Source: Brevibacterium sp. S22
Lineage (GTDB): Bacteria > Actinomycetota > Actinomycetes > Actinomycetales > Brevibacteriaceae
Direction: 5' to 3'
Assembly: GCF_004745485.1 (NCBI RefSeq)
Contig: NZ_RHFG01000017.1
Location: forward strand, 1 to 64,000
Length of the DNA stretch: 64,000 nucleotides
Numbering within the stretch: the first letter of the stretch is position 1; every line of letters begins with the position of its first letter. A model generated the notes under the pieces. The model was not told the DNA's origin. It was given only the letters and a program-made list of their open reading frames with translations, and did no database searches. The translations under genes and the position numbers were made by a program. Shown piece after piece: positions 53,390 to 61,516 of this stretch.

Positions 53390-54181
53390 TCAGGAGGTCT
53401 CTGCCTCTCTGGCCAGCAGCCGCTTGCCCGCCGGGTAGGCGGCCAGCGATTCGGGGAGGCTGAGTCGTCTGCCGGAGGCGAAGGTCGCGAGCACCCGTCC
53501 GGTGCCTGGCTGATCATCGTCCACTCCGGCGGGTTCGAGGCCGATGCGGCGCAGGGTCTGTTTGGCAACCGGCATGGGGGAATCGAAGACGGTGAGGGCT
53601 CCGGCACGGGCGGCCATGATCCGATCGGCGACGAGTCCGTAGTGAGTGCAGCCGAGCACCACGGTCTCCATCCCGGGCCCCATCTGGGTGAAGGCATCCT
53701 CGATGGCGGTATCGATCTTCTCCAGATCGGCCGCGTTGATGGCCTCGGCCAACCCCGGGCAGGCGACCTTGGACACGTGCAGATCGGCGGCGAAGGAGTC
53801 GATGAGGTTCTGCTGATACTCGCTTCCCGTGGTCGCCGGTGTCGCCCAGATCGCGAAGTCCTGGCCGGTGCCGGCGGCCATCTTCACCGCCGGAACGACG
53901 CCGATGACGGGAATGGCCGGCTCGTAGCGGGCGCGCACGGCTTCGAGCGCCTGCACAGAGGCGGTGTTGCAGGCGATGACGATGGCGTCGGGCTCCCATG
54001 CGGCGAGCACCCCGGCCGAATGCAGGGCGCGAGCCTCAAGGGTCTCGGCGCTCAAATTGCCGTAGGGGCTGAAGTCCGGGTCCATGGCGAGGACGAGATC
54101 CGCGTCGGGGGCGAGATTGAACAGCGCGTCGGCGGTTCCGAGGAGTCCGAGTCCGGAATCGAGCAGGCCGATGCGCGTCAT
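53390..54181 (-). CDS. murI: Glutamate racemase
   Basis: A 263-residue cofactor-independent racemase supplying D-glutamate for peptidoglycan. The two catalytic Cys are seen in VIACNTASVQALE near residue 70 and VVLGCTHYGLVAD near residue 180. The opening is GLLDSGLGLLG in place of the more usual DSGVGGL, so this is a diverged member and an Asp/Glu racemase of other specificity is possible. ATG 54181 has AAGGGGA upstream and overlaps the stop of the HAD-like gene (ATGA). Confidence 0.88.
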   Translation of the reverse strand: MTRIGLLDSGLGLLGTADALFNLAPDADLVLAMDPDFSPYGNLSAETLEARALHSAGVLAAWEPDAIVIACNTASVQALEAVRARYEPAIPVIGVVPAVKMAAGTGQDFAIWATPATTGSEYQQNLIDSFAADLHVSKVACPGLAEAINAADLEKIDTAIEDAFTQMGPGMETVVLGCTHYGLVADRIMAARAGALTVFDSPMPVAKQTLRRIGLEPAGVDDDQPGTGRVLATFASGRRLSLPESLAAYPAGKRLLAREAETS

Positions 54182-54798
54182 GAAGTCCCCTTCGGGTCGG
54201 ATGTCGTCGAATCGTCGGTCATTGAATCGCCGGTCTTCGGGTAGGCGAATTCCCGGATCTCCTTGAGATGAGCCTTCGTCAGGCCGTGGGAGAAGTCGGG
54301 GGCGATGAGTTTGAGGCGGTTCGGCGAGTAGCGCCTGAGGAAGTACTCGCGGGTGGCAGGCCAGGCCAGGTCGTCGTCGATCCAGATTGCGCGCCCATGC
54401 TCGTGCGTGGACAGCCAGTCCTCCATCGCGCGCGCCTTCCACCACTGCTGCGGATCGTGGGCGAAGCGATTGTGGGTCGTATCCGGCATCTCGATGACAT
54501 CGAACGAATTGCGCAGACCGAACTTCGGTTCGAGTTCGGACTTGCACCGCTGCGACCAGGTCGACAGCCACACGACGTCGACCTCATGGGTCTCGACGAT
54601 GCGGTCGAAGAATTCGACGACGGCGGGCCGGTAGTGGAGCTCGTAGTGCCACGCATGCAGCTTCTTCCGCCCCTCTGCCATGCCGCGAAGCTTAGGCACG
54701 GGATAGGAGTTGAGGACGCCGTCGACATCGAGGAAGACAGTGACGTGGCGAGCCTGCCTGCGCGCCGATGCCGGCGCCGCGGATGCTGCAGCCATCAT
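54178..54798 (-). CDS. HAD-like hydrolase domain protein
   Basis: A 206-residue protein. The motif VTVFLDVDGVLNSYP (DxDG type) opens a HAD-like fold; VVWLSTWSQRC is the motif II region and AIWIDDDLAWPATREYF motif III/IV. It matches the actinobacterial family of HAD-domain proteins of unknown substrate. Two adjacent ATGs (54798 and 54795) follow GGGAAGG; the second has the better spacing. The gene is translationally coupled to murI downstream. Confidence 0.8.
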   Translation of the reverse strand: MMAAASAAPASARRQARHVTVFLDVDGVLNSYPVPKLRGMAEGRKKLHAWHYELHYRPAVVEFFDRIVETHEVDVVWLSTWSQRCKSELEPKFGLRNSFDVIEMPDTTHNRFAHDPQQWWKARAMEDWLSTHEHGRAIWIDDDLAWPATREYFLRRYSPNRLKLIAPDFSHGLTKAHLKEIREFAYPKTGDSMTDDSTTSDPKGTS

Positions 54799-54926
54799 TC
54801 CTTCCCGTGAGCTCTGGCGTTCGGCCCGAACGAGCCGTCCACGCGTTATTCTGGGGACAGATCGCGCCGCCCGCACCCGATGAACACAGCCGAGTTTACC
54901 GCCGAGAGCGTCAAGAGGCCGAGTCC

Positions 54927-55715
54927 ATGTATCGACAGACCCACATCCCGCGTCTGCGGGCGTGTCTGTGGATCTCGGCTCCTGACAAGGCGGATGACCT
55001 CGCCGAGGCGGCCGGATCGTCTTCGCTCATCGTTCCCGACGGGTGCATGGACCTCATCGTCCTCAATGGACAGATCGTCATCGCCGGTGCCGATTCCACG
55101 GCCCGGATGTTTCACGGTTCGGCCGCCCCGACCGTGGGCCTGCGCTTCGACTCCGGCGTGCTTCCGCAGCTGCTGACCACCTCGGCGGGAGAACTGGCCG
55201 ACCGGGTGACGCCCCTTGACGCGGTGCTCAGACGCACGAAATTCGAGGTGCGGGGCACGGGCGAGGGAGGAATCCGGGGTGCAGATGAGGGCGGGATCCG
55301 GAGCACGGATGGGGACGCAGCCGCCTCGGTGACGGGAGCTGCTCGCGCCCTGCTCGACGCGGCCTGTGGTCTGTCGGACCGGGCATCACTCGATCCGCGG
55401 CCGATGGCCTTGGCCGAGCGCCTGGACGTGCGGTCAGGCGTGTGGTTGGGCGACCGGCTCGGCGCAGGGACGGGCACGCCGTCGCAGAGCGTCGCCGAGG
55501 CGGCCGCCGACTTCGGATATTCGACCCGGCAGCTGCGCCGGTTGAGCGCGGAATGGTTCGGCTACGGCCCCAAACATCTCGCGAAGATCCTGCGTTGGCA
55601 GGCCGCGCGAGACCTCATCGATTCGGGCCGGTCGCGCACGGCGGCTGCGGCTGAGGTCGGGTATGCCGACGCCGCTCACCTGCGTCGCGACGAGCGCTCA
55701 CTCATCGGGTCATGA
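54927..55715 (+). CDS. AraC-family regulator with DUF6597-like N-terminus
   Basis: A 262-residue protein. The N-terminal domain (LRACLWISAPDK, then LIVPDGCMDLIVLNGQIVIAGADSTA) is the DUF6597-type sensor common before AraC domains. The C-terminal AraC HTH is near residues 185-262 (AAADFGYSTRQLRRLSAEWFGYGPKHLAKILRWQAARDL, then AAEVGYADAAHLRRDERSLIGS). A low-complexity linker with two GG-I-R repeats separates them. The protein stops about 10-15 residues earlier than typical AraC C-termini. ATG 54927 follows AGAGG. It is divergent from the HAD/murI pair. Confidence 0.84.
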   Translation: MYRQTHIPRLRACLWISAPDKADDLAEAAGSSSLIVPDGCMDLIVLNGQIVIAGADSTARMFHGSAAPTVGLRFDSGVLPQLLTTSAGELADRVTPLDAVLRRTKFEVRGTGEGGIRGADEGGIRSTDGDAAASVTGAARALLDAACGLSDRASLDPRPMALAERLDVRSGVWLGDRLGAGTGTPSQSVAEAAADFGYSTRQLRRLSAEWFGYGPKHLAKILRWQAARDLIDSGRSRTAAAAEVGYADAAHLRRDERSLIGS

Positions 55716-55850
55716 TGCTCTCGGTCACCGCAGATGGGATGTGGCCTCGCTCATCGGCAACGGAGTCGACGGTCGCTCACCGGCGATGGGATGAGCATTC
55801 GCTCACCTGCTGAGGAGGCGGACGGCCTCAGTTGAGGGCGGCGAAAGGCC

Positions 55851-56255
55851 TCAGCGGAGGGCAGCGAAGAGGTCGACCTTGTTGCCGTCGGGATCGGAGA
55901 CCACGGCATAGCGCTGGCCCCAGAACGCGTCCCAGGGTTCGTGGACGATTCCGGCCACGGGATCTGTGCCCTCATCGCCACGGCCGGTGAGCTGGGCGAA
56001 TGTCGCATCGACCGCCTCGGCGGTGGCGCAGTCGAAGGCCAAGGACATCTTGTGTCCGCCGGTCGGCCAGGACCATTCGGGATCGATGCTGAGCATGACC
56101 GCCTCGGTGTCGAGGAGAATCCGCAGGGAACCGGAGGTGAACTCGGTGTGCGGGGCGTCCGGGCCGCCGTCGGCGAGCTCGAGGCCGAGCGCGGTGTAGA
56201 AGGTGACGGCGGCGGGCATATCTGAAGTGATGATGGAGATCGCGTCGAGTTTCAT
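55851..56255 (-). CDS. VOC-superfamily protein
   Basis: A 134-residue single-domain glyoxalase/bleomycin-resistance-like protein: KLDAISIITSDMPAAVTFYTALGLELADG at the start and AFWGQRYAVVSDPDGNKVDLFAAL at the end, where the final Asp replaces the common metal-binding Glu. ATG 56255 has no ribosome site; TAGTCT 6 nt upstream may be a -10 element, implying a leaderless mRNA. The last 25 bp are duplicated imperfectly just past the stop (55826-55850). Function unknown. Confidence 0.82.
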   Translation of the reverse strand: MKLDAISIITSDMPAAVTFYTALGLELADGGPDAPHTEFTSGSLRILLDTEAVMLSIDPEWSWPTGGHKMSLAFDCATAEAVDATFAQLTGRGDEGTDPVAGIVHEPWDAFWGQRYAVVSDPDGNKVDLFAALR

Positions 56256-56341
56256 GACTTCAGACTAGGCGGACGGACGCGGCGCCGGCTTGAACGAATC
56301 GGCCATCCCTGCGCGGACGTCTGACTATTCTCGCGGTGCTT

Positions 56342-56419
56342 GGGTGGTCGAAATGGTCACGCTGGGTGGGCAAAATGGTCACGCCCCATCGCGGGTTTTC
56401 GTGACCATTTCGCCCACCC
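56342..56419. repeat. 20-bp repeat in three copies (two direct, one inverted)
   Basis: Units at 56342-56361, 56364-56383 and, inverted, 56400-56419 share the core GGTGG.C.AAATGGTCACG. The second and third form a 19/20-bp hairpin with a 16-nt loop that can terminate either convergent or flanking transcripts. Confidence 0.7.
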
Positions 56420-56481
56420 AAGACGGCGGTCTGTGAACCCAGTCTCTGTGCTGGCTCTGTGCTGACCGACGCGTTCGGGAC

Positions 56482-56877
56482 TCAGCTCTGCAGGTAGGGC
56501 TCGAAGAGTTCTCGCAGCTCGGGAGGGAGTGGGGTGGGCTTCGCGGCCTCGCGATCGATGTGCACGAGCACGCAGTCGTGGTCGAAGACCTGACGTCCGT
56601 CCTGGTCACCACGAGTGTTGACGGTGAACGAGGAATTGCCGAGCTTCTTCACCGTCACGGTCATCTTCAGTTCGGGGCCGTACATGACGGGAACGAGATA
56701 GTCGATGGTCTGACGGGCGACGAGCAGCCCGCCGCCGGTGATGTGACCGGCGCGGATCTCATGCATCCAGCGCACGCGGCATTCCTCGATGAGTGTGATC
56801 ATCTTTGCGTTGTTGACGTGGCCGAGCAGGTCCTGGTCCGACCAGCGCACTTCGGGTGAGAGTTCGAACGTGGCCAT
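56482..56877 (-). CDS. Acyl-CoA thioesterase (hot-dog fold)
   Basis: A 131-residue 4HBT-type thioesterase. The family segment VRWSDQDLLGHVNNAKMITLIEECR (residues 10-34) contains the catalytic Asp and the HVNN motif. It would hydrolyse an acyl-CoA. ATG 56877 follows CGGAGG. It stands alone 100 bp from etfA on the same strand; the natural substrate is unknown. Confidence 0.9.
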   Translation of the reverse strand: MATFELSPEVRWSDQDLLGHVNNAKMITLIEECRVRWMHEIRAGHITGGGLLVARQTIDYLVPVMYGPELKMTVTVKKLGNSSFTVNTRGDQDGRQVFDHDCVLVHIDREAAKPTPLPPELRELFEPYLQS

Positions 56878-56977
56878 GACTGCCTCCGGAAGCTGATAGG
56901 GAACAAAGTCTGAACGATCGTTCCATAGTTAACCAGTTTGCGGACGGTCACGGAAATTGCTCCCATGGCAAGGAGAC

Positions 56978-57982
56978 TCAGCCGCGGCGGCGGACGATCT
57001 CCTCGTTCACGGCTCCGACCACCTCGTGGAGGTCGCCGATGATCGCATAGTCGGCACGTTGGACCATCGTGGACTCCTCGTCGGTGTTGATCGCCACGAG
57101 CGTCTTCGCCCCCTCGATCCCCGCCATGTGCTGGATCGCTCCGGAGATGCCGCAGGCGATGTAGACGTCGGGGGAGATGCGACTGCCGGTCTGGCCGACC
57201 TGCTCGGCGTGCGGTCGCCAGCCGAGGCCGGTGACCACGCGGGAGACGCCCAAGGCCCCGCCGAGGTGGTCGACGAGATCGAGGGCTTCGGAGAACCCGT
57301 TTTCCGAACCGACGCCGCGACCGGCCCCGACCACGGCCCTTGCCGAGGTCAGTCCGGATGCGTCATCGGCGGCCTCGACCTCGGTGCGCTGGACTCGGGT
57401 GGCCAGGTCCGCCTCGGCGACGGTGAGGTCGTAGTCATAGACCTCCGGGTCGATCGGGGTGGTCTCTTCCGGGGTGCAGGCGTGACCGGCGATGGTGAGC
57501 ACGTGCAGGTCGCCGTCGAGGCGGAGCCGCTCGAACGCGGTGCCGCCGTGGACCTGCCGCAGCAGACCCTCCTCGTCGCAGGCGATGACGTTGGCGGCCA
57601 TGCGGGCGCCCGCGCGGACCGCGGCGTGGGCCATGAGCTCCATGCCGCGCGGGGTGCCGGAGGCCAGCAGCATCCCGGACTCCGGGGTGATGTCGACGAT
57701 CGCCTGTGCCCAGGCCGGAGCCGAATAGGCCTCGAGGTCCGGATGTTCGAGATGATGGATGACGCTCACCCCGAGCCGCCCCAGCTCGGCCACGGCGGAA
57801 TCGCTGAGCGGCCCGATCACCACCCCCTCCGTGCTACCTGACGGCGGCTCAGCAACCCCGCGCGGGGTTGCTGAGCCGCCGTCAGGTAGCAAATTGGGGT
57901 GGGTGCGGGCGAAGGTGACGGCCTCGGCGGAGGTGAGAGTCACCTTGCCTGCCGCGTCCGTTTCGACGAAGACGTGAGTCAT
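56978..57982 (-). CDS. etfA: Electron-transfer flavoprotein alpha subunit, with palindrome-encoded insert
   Basis: A 334-residue FAD-binding subunit. The C-terminal FAD domain is intact: VGAGRGVGSENGFSEAL, VGQTGSRISPDVYIACGISGAIQH and AINTDEESTMVQRADYAIIGDL. Near residues 31-50 the sequence contains about 20 residues (LPDGGSATPRGVAEPPSG) encoded by a perfect 60-bp palindrome; the insert falls in the loop between the first helix and the second strand and keeps the frame. Without it the protein would have about 314 residues, as usual. The ATG at 57982 overlaps the etfB stop (ATGA). It accepts electrons from the adjacent dehydrogenase and perhaps from acyl-CoA dehydrogenases. Confidence 0.93.
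   Translation of the reverse strand: MTHVFVETDAAGKVTLTSAEAVTFARTHPNLLPDGGSATPRGVAEPPSGSTEGVVIGPLSDSAVAELGRLGVSVIHHLEHPDLEAYSAPAWAQAIVDITPESGMLLASGTPRGMELMAHAAVRAGARMAANVIACDEEGLLRQVHGGTAFERLRLDGDLHVLTIAGHACTPEETTPIDPEVYDYDLTVAEADLATRVQRTEVEAADDASGLTSARAVVGAGRGVGSENGFSEALDLVDHLGGALGVSRVVTGLGWRPHAEQVGQTGSRISPDVYIACGISGAIQHMAGIEGAKTLVAINTDEESTMVQRADYAIIGDLHEVVGAVNEEIVRRRG
57832..57891. repeat. Perfect 60-bp palindrome inside etfA
   Basis: The 30 bases 57832-57861 are exactly the reverse complement of 57862-57891, with no loop. Its length is a multiple of three and it is read through by etfA. I found no other copy in the window. Confidence 0.92.
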
Positions 57983-58800
57983 GGCCGGATCACTCCGATC
58001 TCTTCGAGCACATCGACCAGGGCGGGGGCCGCCTCCGGGCCCTCGCCGAGGATGGTCACCGAACTCGCTTTCACTTCCGGCAGTTCGAGTCGGATCCGGG
58101 GATTGCCCGTCCCGGGTTCGGGGGCGTCGTACTCGACGATCGCCGCCTTCTTCGCCTTCATCCGCCCGGTGATCGAGGGATAGCGCGGGTCGACTCCTCC
58201 CTCGTGGACGGCGATGACGGCAGGCAGGTCGAGTGCGAAGATCTCGGTGCCGTCCGGGCCGATCCCGCGGGCTTCGATGCTGCCCGAGCTGCGCTCGCCG
58301 CCTCCTGGGTCCGTGCCCGAGCTGTTGTCACCATCAGCAACGGTGATCGTCTGAATGTTCGTGAGCACGGGGTATCCGAGGTCGTATGCCAGCCGGATCC
58401 CGACCTGGAAATCCCCGGTGTCGGCGGCATCGTCACCGGTGAGGACGAGATCGAAGGTCTGCCCCGCCTCGGCGCGATCGCGAACGACATCACCGATGAC
58501 CTGCGCAATGTCCTCAGGGCCGAAGACGGACGGGGCGGCGGCCTCGACGAGGATTCCGTCGTTCGCGCCCACGGCCACGGCCGCCCTCAGCTGCTCGACC
58601 GCCTCGGCGGGACCGACCGTGAGCACCGTGACCGTCCCACCGGTCGCGGCCGCGGTCTGGATCGCGATCTCGACCGCGCATTCCTCATGTGAGGACATCG
58701 CGTGGCCGAGCCCGGATTCGTCGATCCCGGTCCCGGTGCCGTCGAGGGTGACGGCCCCGGCGATATCGGGGATGCGTTTGATGCACACGAGCACGTTCAC
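57979..58800 (-). CDS. etfB: Electron-transfer flavoprotein beta subunit
   Basis: A 273-residue subunit. GTG 58800 (VNVLVCIKRIPD) has GGAGG 6 nt upstream and overlaps the stop of the dehydrogenase gene (GTGA). Conserved parts are DFDLVLTGDDAADTGDFQVGIRLAYDLGYP (around residue 125) and YPSITGRMKAKKAAIVEY. A Gly/Ser-rich insert (GDNSSGTDPGGGERSSGS) sits in the loop after VLTNIQTITV, where most EtfB proteins are shorter. It forms the ETF heterodimer with EtfA. Confidence 0.93.
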   Translation of the reverse strand: MNVLVCIKRIPDIAGAVTLDGTGTGIDESGLGHAMSSHEECAVEIAIQTAAATGGTVTVLTVGPAEAVEQLRAAVAVGANDGILVEAAAPSVFGPEDIAQVIGDVVRDRAEAGQTFDLVLTGDDAADTGDFQVGIRLAYDLGYPVLTNIQTITVADGDNSSGTDPGGGERSSGSIEARGIGPDGTEIFALDLPAVIAVHEGGVDPRYPSITGRMKAKKAAIVEYDAPEPGTGNPRIRLELPEVKASSVTILGEGPEAAPALVDVLEEIGVIRP

Positions 58801-61316
58801 GGCTGCCTCCTGATGCACTCGTTGTCGGGATCGAACAGCGGTGTCGAATCGATCGACGCCACCGTGACGGGAAAGAACTCCTCCATGTACACGACCTGCA
58901 ATCGGTTGCCGAGCACCGCCTCGGCAGGTGGGAGGAACGCCATGAGCACATGCTTGCCCAGGCTCGGAGCCGACCCCGCCGAGGTGACATAAGCATGGCG
59001 TCCGTGCCCGTCGACCAGAGGCTCACCGCTCGCTGCCACGATGGGTTCCCCGCCGAGCATGTACCGTCTCTCCCCGCTCGCCGAGGTGTGGTCATCGACC
59101 GTGAGCGAACACAGCACCGTCTTCGGCTCTTCCTCACGGTGGCGCAGGTGCGCGGCTCTGCCGATGAAATCCTGAGCCTTCACCTTCGGACGGCTCATCC
59201 CGACCTCGACGACGGTGCGTTCGGAATCGAGCTCTGCCCCGAACGCCCGGTAGCCCTTTTCGATCCGACCGGTCGTGCTGTAGACGCCGAGGCCGACGGG
59301 GATCAGCCCGTGGTCCTGACCGGCCTCGAAGAGCACATCCCAGAGCCTCAGGCCGGATTCCATCGGCACGTAGAGCTCCCAGCCGAGATCGCCGACATAG
59401 GAGATCCGAGAGGCGAGGACCTCGAGCGAACCGATTTCGATCGTCCGGGCCGTTCCGAACTTGAACCCCTCATGGGAGACATCGGCACTGGTGAGCTCGC
59501 CGAGGATGTCGCGGGCTCGCGGTCCCCACAGGCCGATCGTCGTCCACGAGCTCGTGAGGTCGGCGATCTGCGCGCCCGTATCGGGCAGCCGATCGGCGAA
59601 CCATTTCACGTCGACCATTCCGTGGGCGGCACCGGTGACGACACGGAACCGGTCGTGGTCCAGACGCATGATCGTCAGGTCCGAGCGGAATCCGCCGCGC
59701 TCATCGAGGATCGGAGTGTAGACGACGCGGCCGATGGCCACATCCATCTGCGCCAGAGCGATGGCCTGGACCGCGTCGAGGGCCGCGGGTCCGAACACGT
59801 CGAAGATGACGAAGCTGGAGAGATCGACGAGTCCGGCGCGCTGCCGCAGCGCGAGGTGCTCGGCGTTGATGATCGGGGACCACCAACGGGAGTCCCATTC
59901 GGCGCTGCGGTCCATGACGGCGTCACCGAACTCCTCGACCAGACCGGCATTCGACTCATACCACTGCGGGCGCTCCCACCCGCCGGCTTCGAAGAACACC
60001 GCTCCAAGCTCCGCCTCACGCTGCCACATCGGTGAGCGGCGCACATCGCGATCGGAGCTCCACTGCTCGGACGGGTGGACGATTCCGTAGGTTTTGTTGA
60101 AGGCTTCAGAGGTCCGGGCCCTGACATGGGCACGGGTGCGCTGATGGGCGTGGAAACGAGCGATGTCCGCACCTTGGACGTCGATCTCGGGCAACCCGTT
60201 CGTCATCCATTCGGCCACCGCCCGTCCGACGCCGGGGCCTTCCTTGACCCATACGGCTGCTGCCGACCACAGGCCTGCCACCTGCGGTGATTCGCCGAGG
60301 ATGGGTGGCCCGTCCGGGGTCAGGGAGAGCAGGCCGTTGATGGCGTAGCGGATCTCGACGTCCGGGTTCGACAGCACTTCGGGCATGAGTTCGACGGCCT
60401 GTTCGAGCTGCGGATCGAAGTCCTCGTCCGTGAACGGCATCTCCGTAGGGGAGAGCTTCGCGGCCTCGATCGAGGGGATCTCGTCGGGGTCGTGGAGAAT
60501 CGGCCGGTGCGCATACGAACCGATCTCCATATCGGAGCCGTGCTGACGTTCATAGCAGAAGGTATCCATGTCCCGCACGATCGGAAACGAGATCTCGCCG
60601 GGACGTGCGGCCAGCTGCGGGACCGGTCCGACGCTGATCATCTGATGGACCGCCGGCGTCAGCGGAATCGCCGCCCCGGCCATCGCCGCGATGCGCGGAG
60701 ACCAGACTCCGCAGGCGATGAGGATCCGGTTCGTCGCGATCTCACCTTTCGTGGTGTGCACGCGTACGACCTGACCGTGATCGACATCGATTCCGGTCAC
60801 CTCGGTGTTGGGCGAGACCGTGAGCGCTCCCTTCGCTTCTGCGGACTCGCGCATCATCGTGCCCGCCCGCACCGAATCGACGACCCCGACTGTCGGGGTC
60901 CAGAGGGCCCCGATAATGACCTCGGGATCGAGGAACGGCACCTTCTCGGCGACCTCAGCCGGGGAGACGAGGGAGGATTCGATGCCCCAGGCGCGGGCGG
61001 ATGCCATACGCCTCCGCAGCTCCTCCATGCGCTCTTCGGTGCGGGCGACTTCGAAGCCGCCGGACTCGGTGAAGACGCCGAGCTCCTTGTACTGGCGCAT
61101 GCTGTCGAGGGTGAGGTCGGCGATCTCACGCGAATGGTCCACGGGGAAGATGAAGTTCGAGGCGTGGCCGGTCGAGCCACCCGGATTCGGCAGCGGACCC
61201 TTGTCGACCTGGACGATGTCGGTCCATCCGAGTTCGGCGAGGTGATGGACGAGGCTGTTGCCCACGATGCCGGCTCCGACGACGACGACGCTGGCTTGGG
61301 CGGGGACGGAAGCCAT
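58797..61316 (-). CDS. Dimethylglycine/sarcosine dehydrogenase-like flavoprotein with GcvT domain
   Basis: An 839-residue two-domain enzyme. The N-terminal DAO-type FAD domain begins VVVVGAGIVGNSLVHHLAELG, and the His in GGSTGHASNFIFP fits the position of covalent flavin attachment in dimethylglycine dehydrogenase. The C-terminal half (residues 430-830) is a GcvT/aminomethyltransferase-like folate domain (DLSSFVIFDVFGPAALDAV, and GRAAHLRHREEEPKTVLCSLTV). It oxidises an N-methylated amino acid, passing the methyl group to folate. ATG 61316 has AGGAG 7 nt upstream. The etfB start overlaps its stop, so electrons likely go to this ETF rather than oxygen. The exact substrate is uncertain. Confidence 0.88.
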   Translation of the reverse strand: MASVPAQASVVVVGAGIVGNSLVHHLAELGWTDIVQVDKGPLPNPGGSTGHASNFIFPVDHSREIADLTLDSMRQYKELGVFTESGGFEVARTEERMEELRRRMASARAWGIESSLVSPAEVAEKVPFLDPEVIIGALWTPTVGVVDSVRAGTMMRESAEAKGALTVSPNTEVTGIDVDHGQVVRVHTTKGEIATNRILIACGVWSPRIAAMAGAAIPLTPAVHQMISVGPVPQLAARPGEISFPIVRDMDTFCYERQHGSDMEIGSYAHRPILHDPDEIPSIEAAKLSPTEMPFTDEDFDPQLEQAVELMPEVLSNPDVEIRYAINGLLSLTPDGPPILGESPQVAGLWSAAAVWVKEGPGVGRAVAEWMTNGLPEIDVQGADIARFHAHQRTRAHVRARTSEAFNKTYGIVHPSEQWSSDRDVRRSPMWQREAELGAVFFEAGGWERPQWYESNAGLVEEFGDAVMDRSAEWDSRWWSPIINAEHLALRQRAGLVDLSSFVIFDVFGPAALDAVQAIALAQMDVAIGRVVYTPILDERGGFRSDLTIMRLDHDRFRVVTGAAHGMVDVKWFADRLPDTGAQIADLTSSWTTIGLWGPRARDILGELTSADVSHEGFKFGTARTIEIGSLEVLASRISYVGDLGWELYVPMESGLRLWDVLFEAGQDHGLIPVGLGVYSTTGRIEKGYRAFGAELDSERTVVEVGMSRPKVKAQDFIGRAAHLRHREEEPKTVLCSLTVDDHTSASGERRYMLGGEPIVAASGEPLVDGHGRHAYVTSAGSAPSLGKHVLMAFLPPAEAVLGNRLQVVYMEEFFPVTVASIDSTPLFDPDNECIRRQP

Positions 61317-61359
61317 GAGCAGGCTCCTCTCTGAAGGCATCTTCACCTTCACCGGCATA

Positions 61360-61376
61360 GTTGCGAATTATGCAAC
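61360..61376. promoter_or_regulatory. Palindrome upstream of the dehydrogenase-etf operon
   Basis: GTTGC-N7-GCAAC, 44 bp before the dehydrogenase ATG, followed by a second GCAACGTTGC palindrome sharing its last arm. A likely operator, perhaps for one of the two IclR proteins next door. Confidence 0.45.
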
Positions 61377-61516
61377 GTTGCGCGCTATGTGGAACTGCGT
61401 ACCATGATCGTCCTCCGCCGAGGAGGGTGTGTCAAGAGGTTCTTCCGCGCCGTCATCGCGTGGTTGAGCGGCAGCGACGCGCGGGCTGGTTCAGCCCACG
61501 GGGCGACCGAAGTCCT

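Noticed and set aside
57832..57891. Interpretation as an attachment site, intein or transposon end
   Set aside because: There is no transposase or integrase gene nearby and no intein motifs. The perfect loopless palindrome is itself the whole element.
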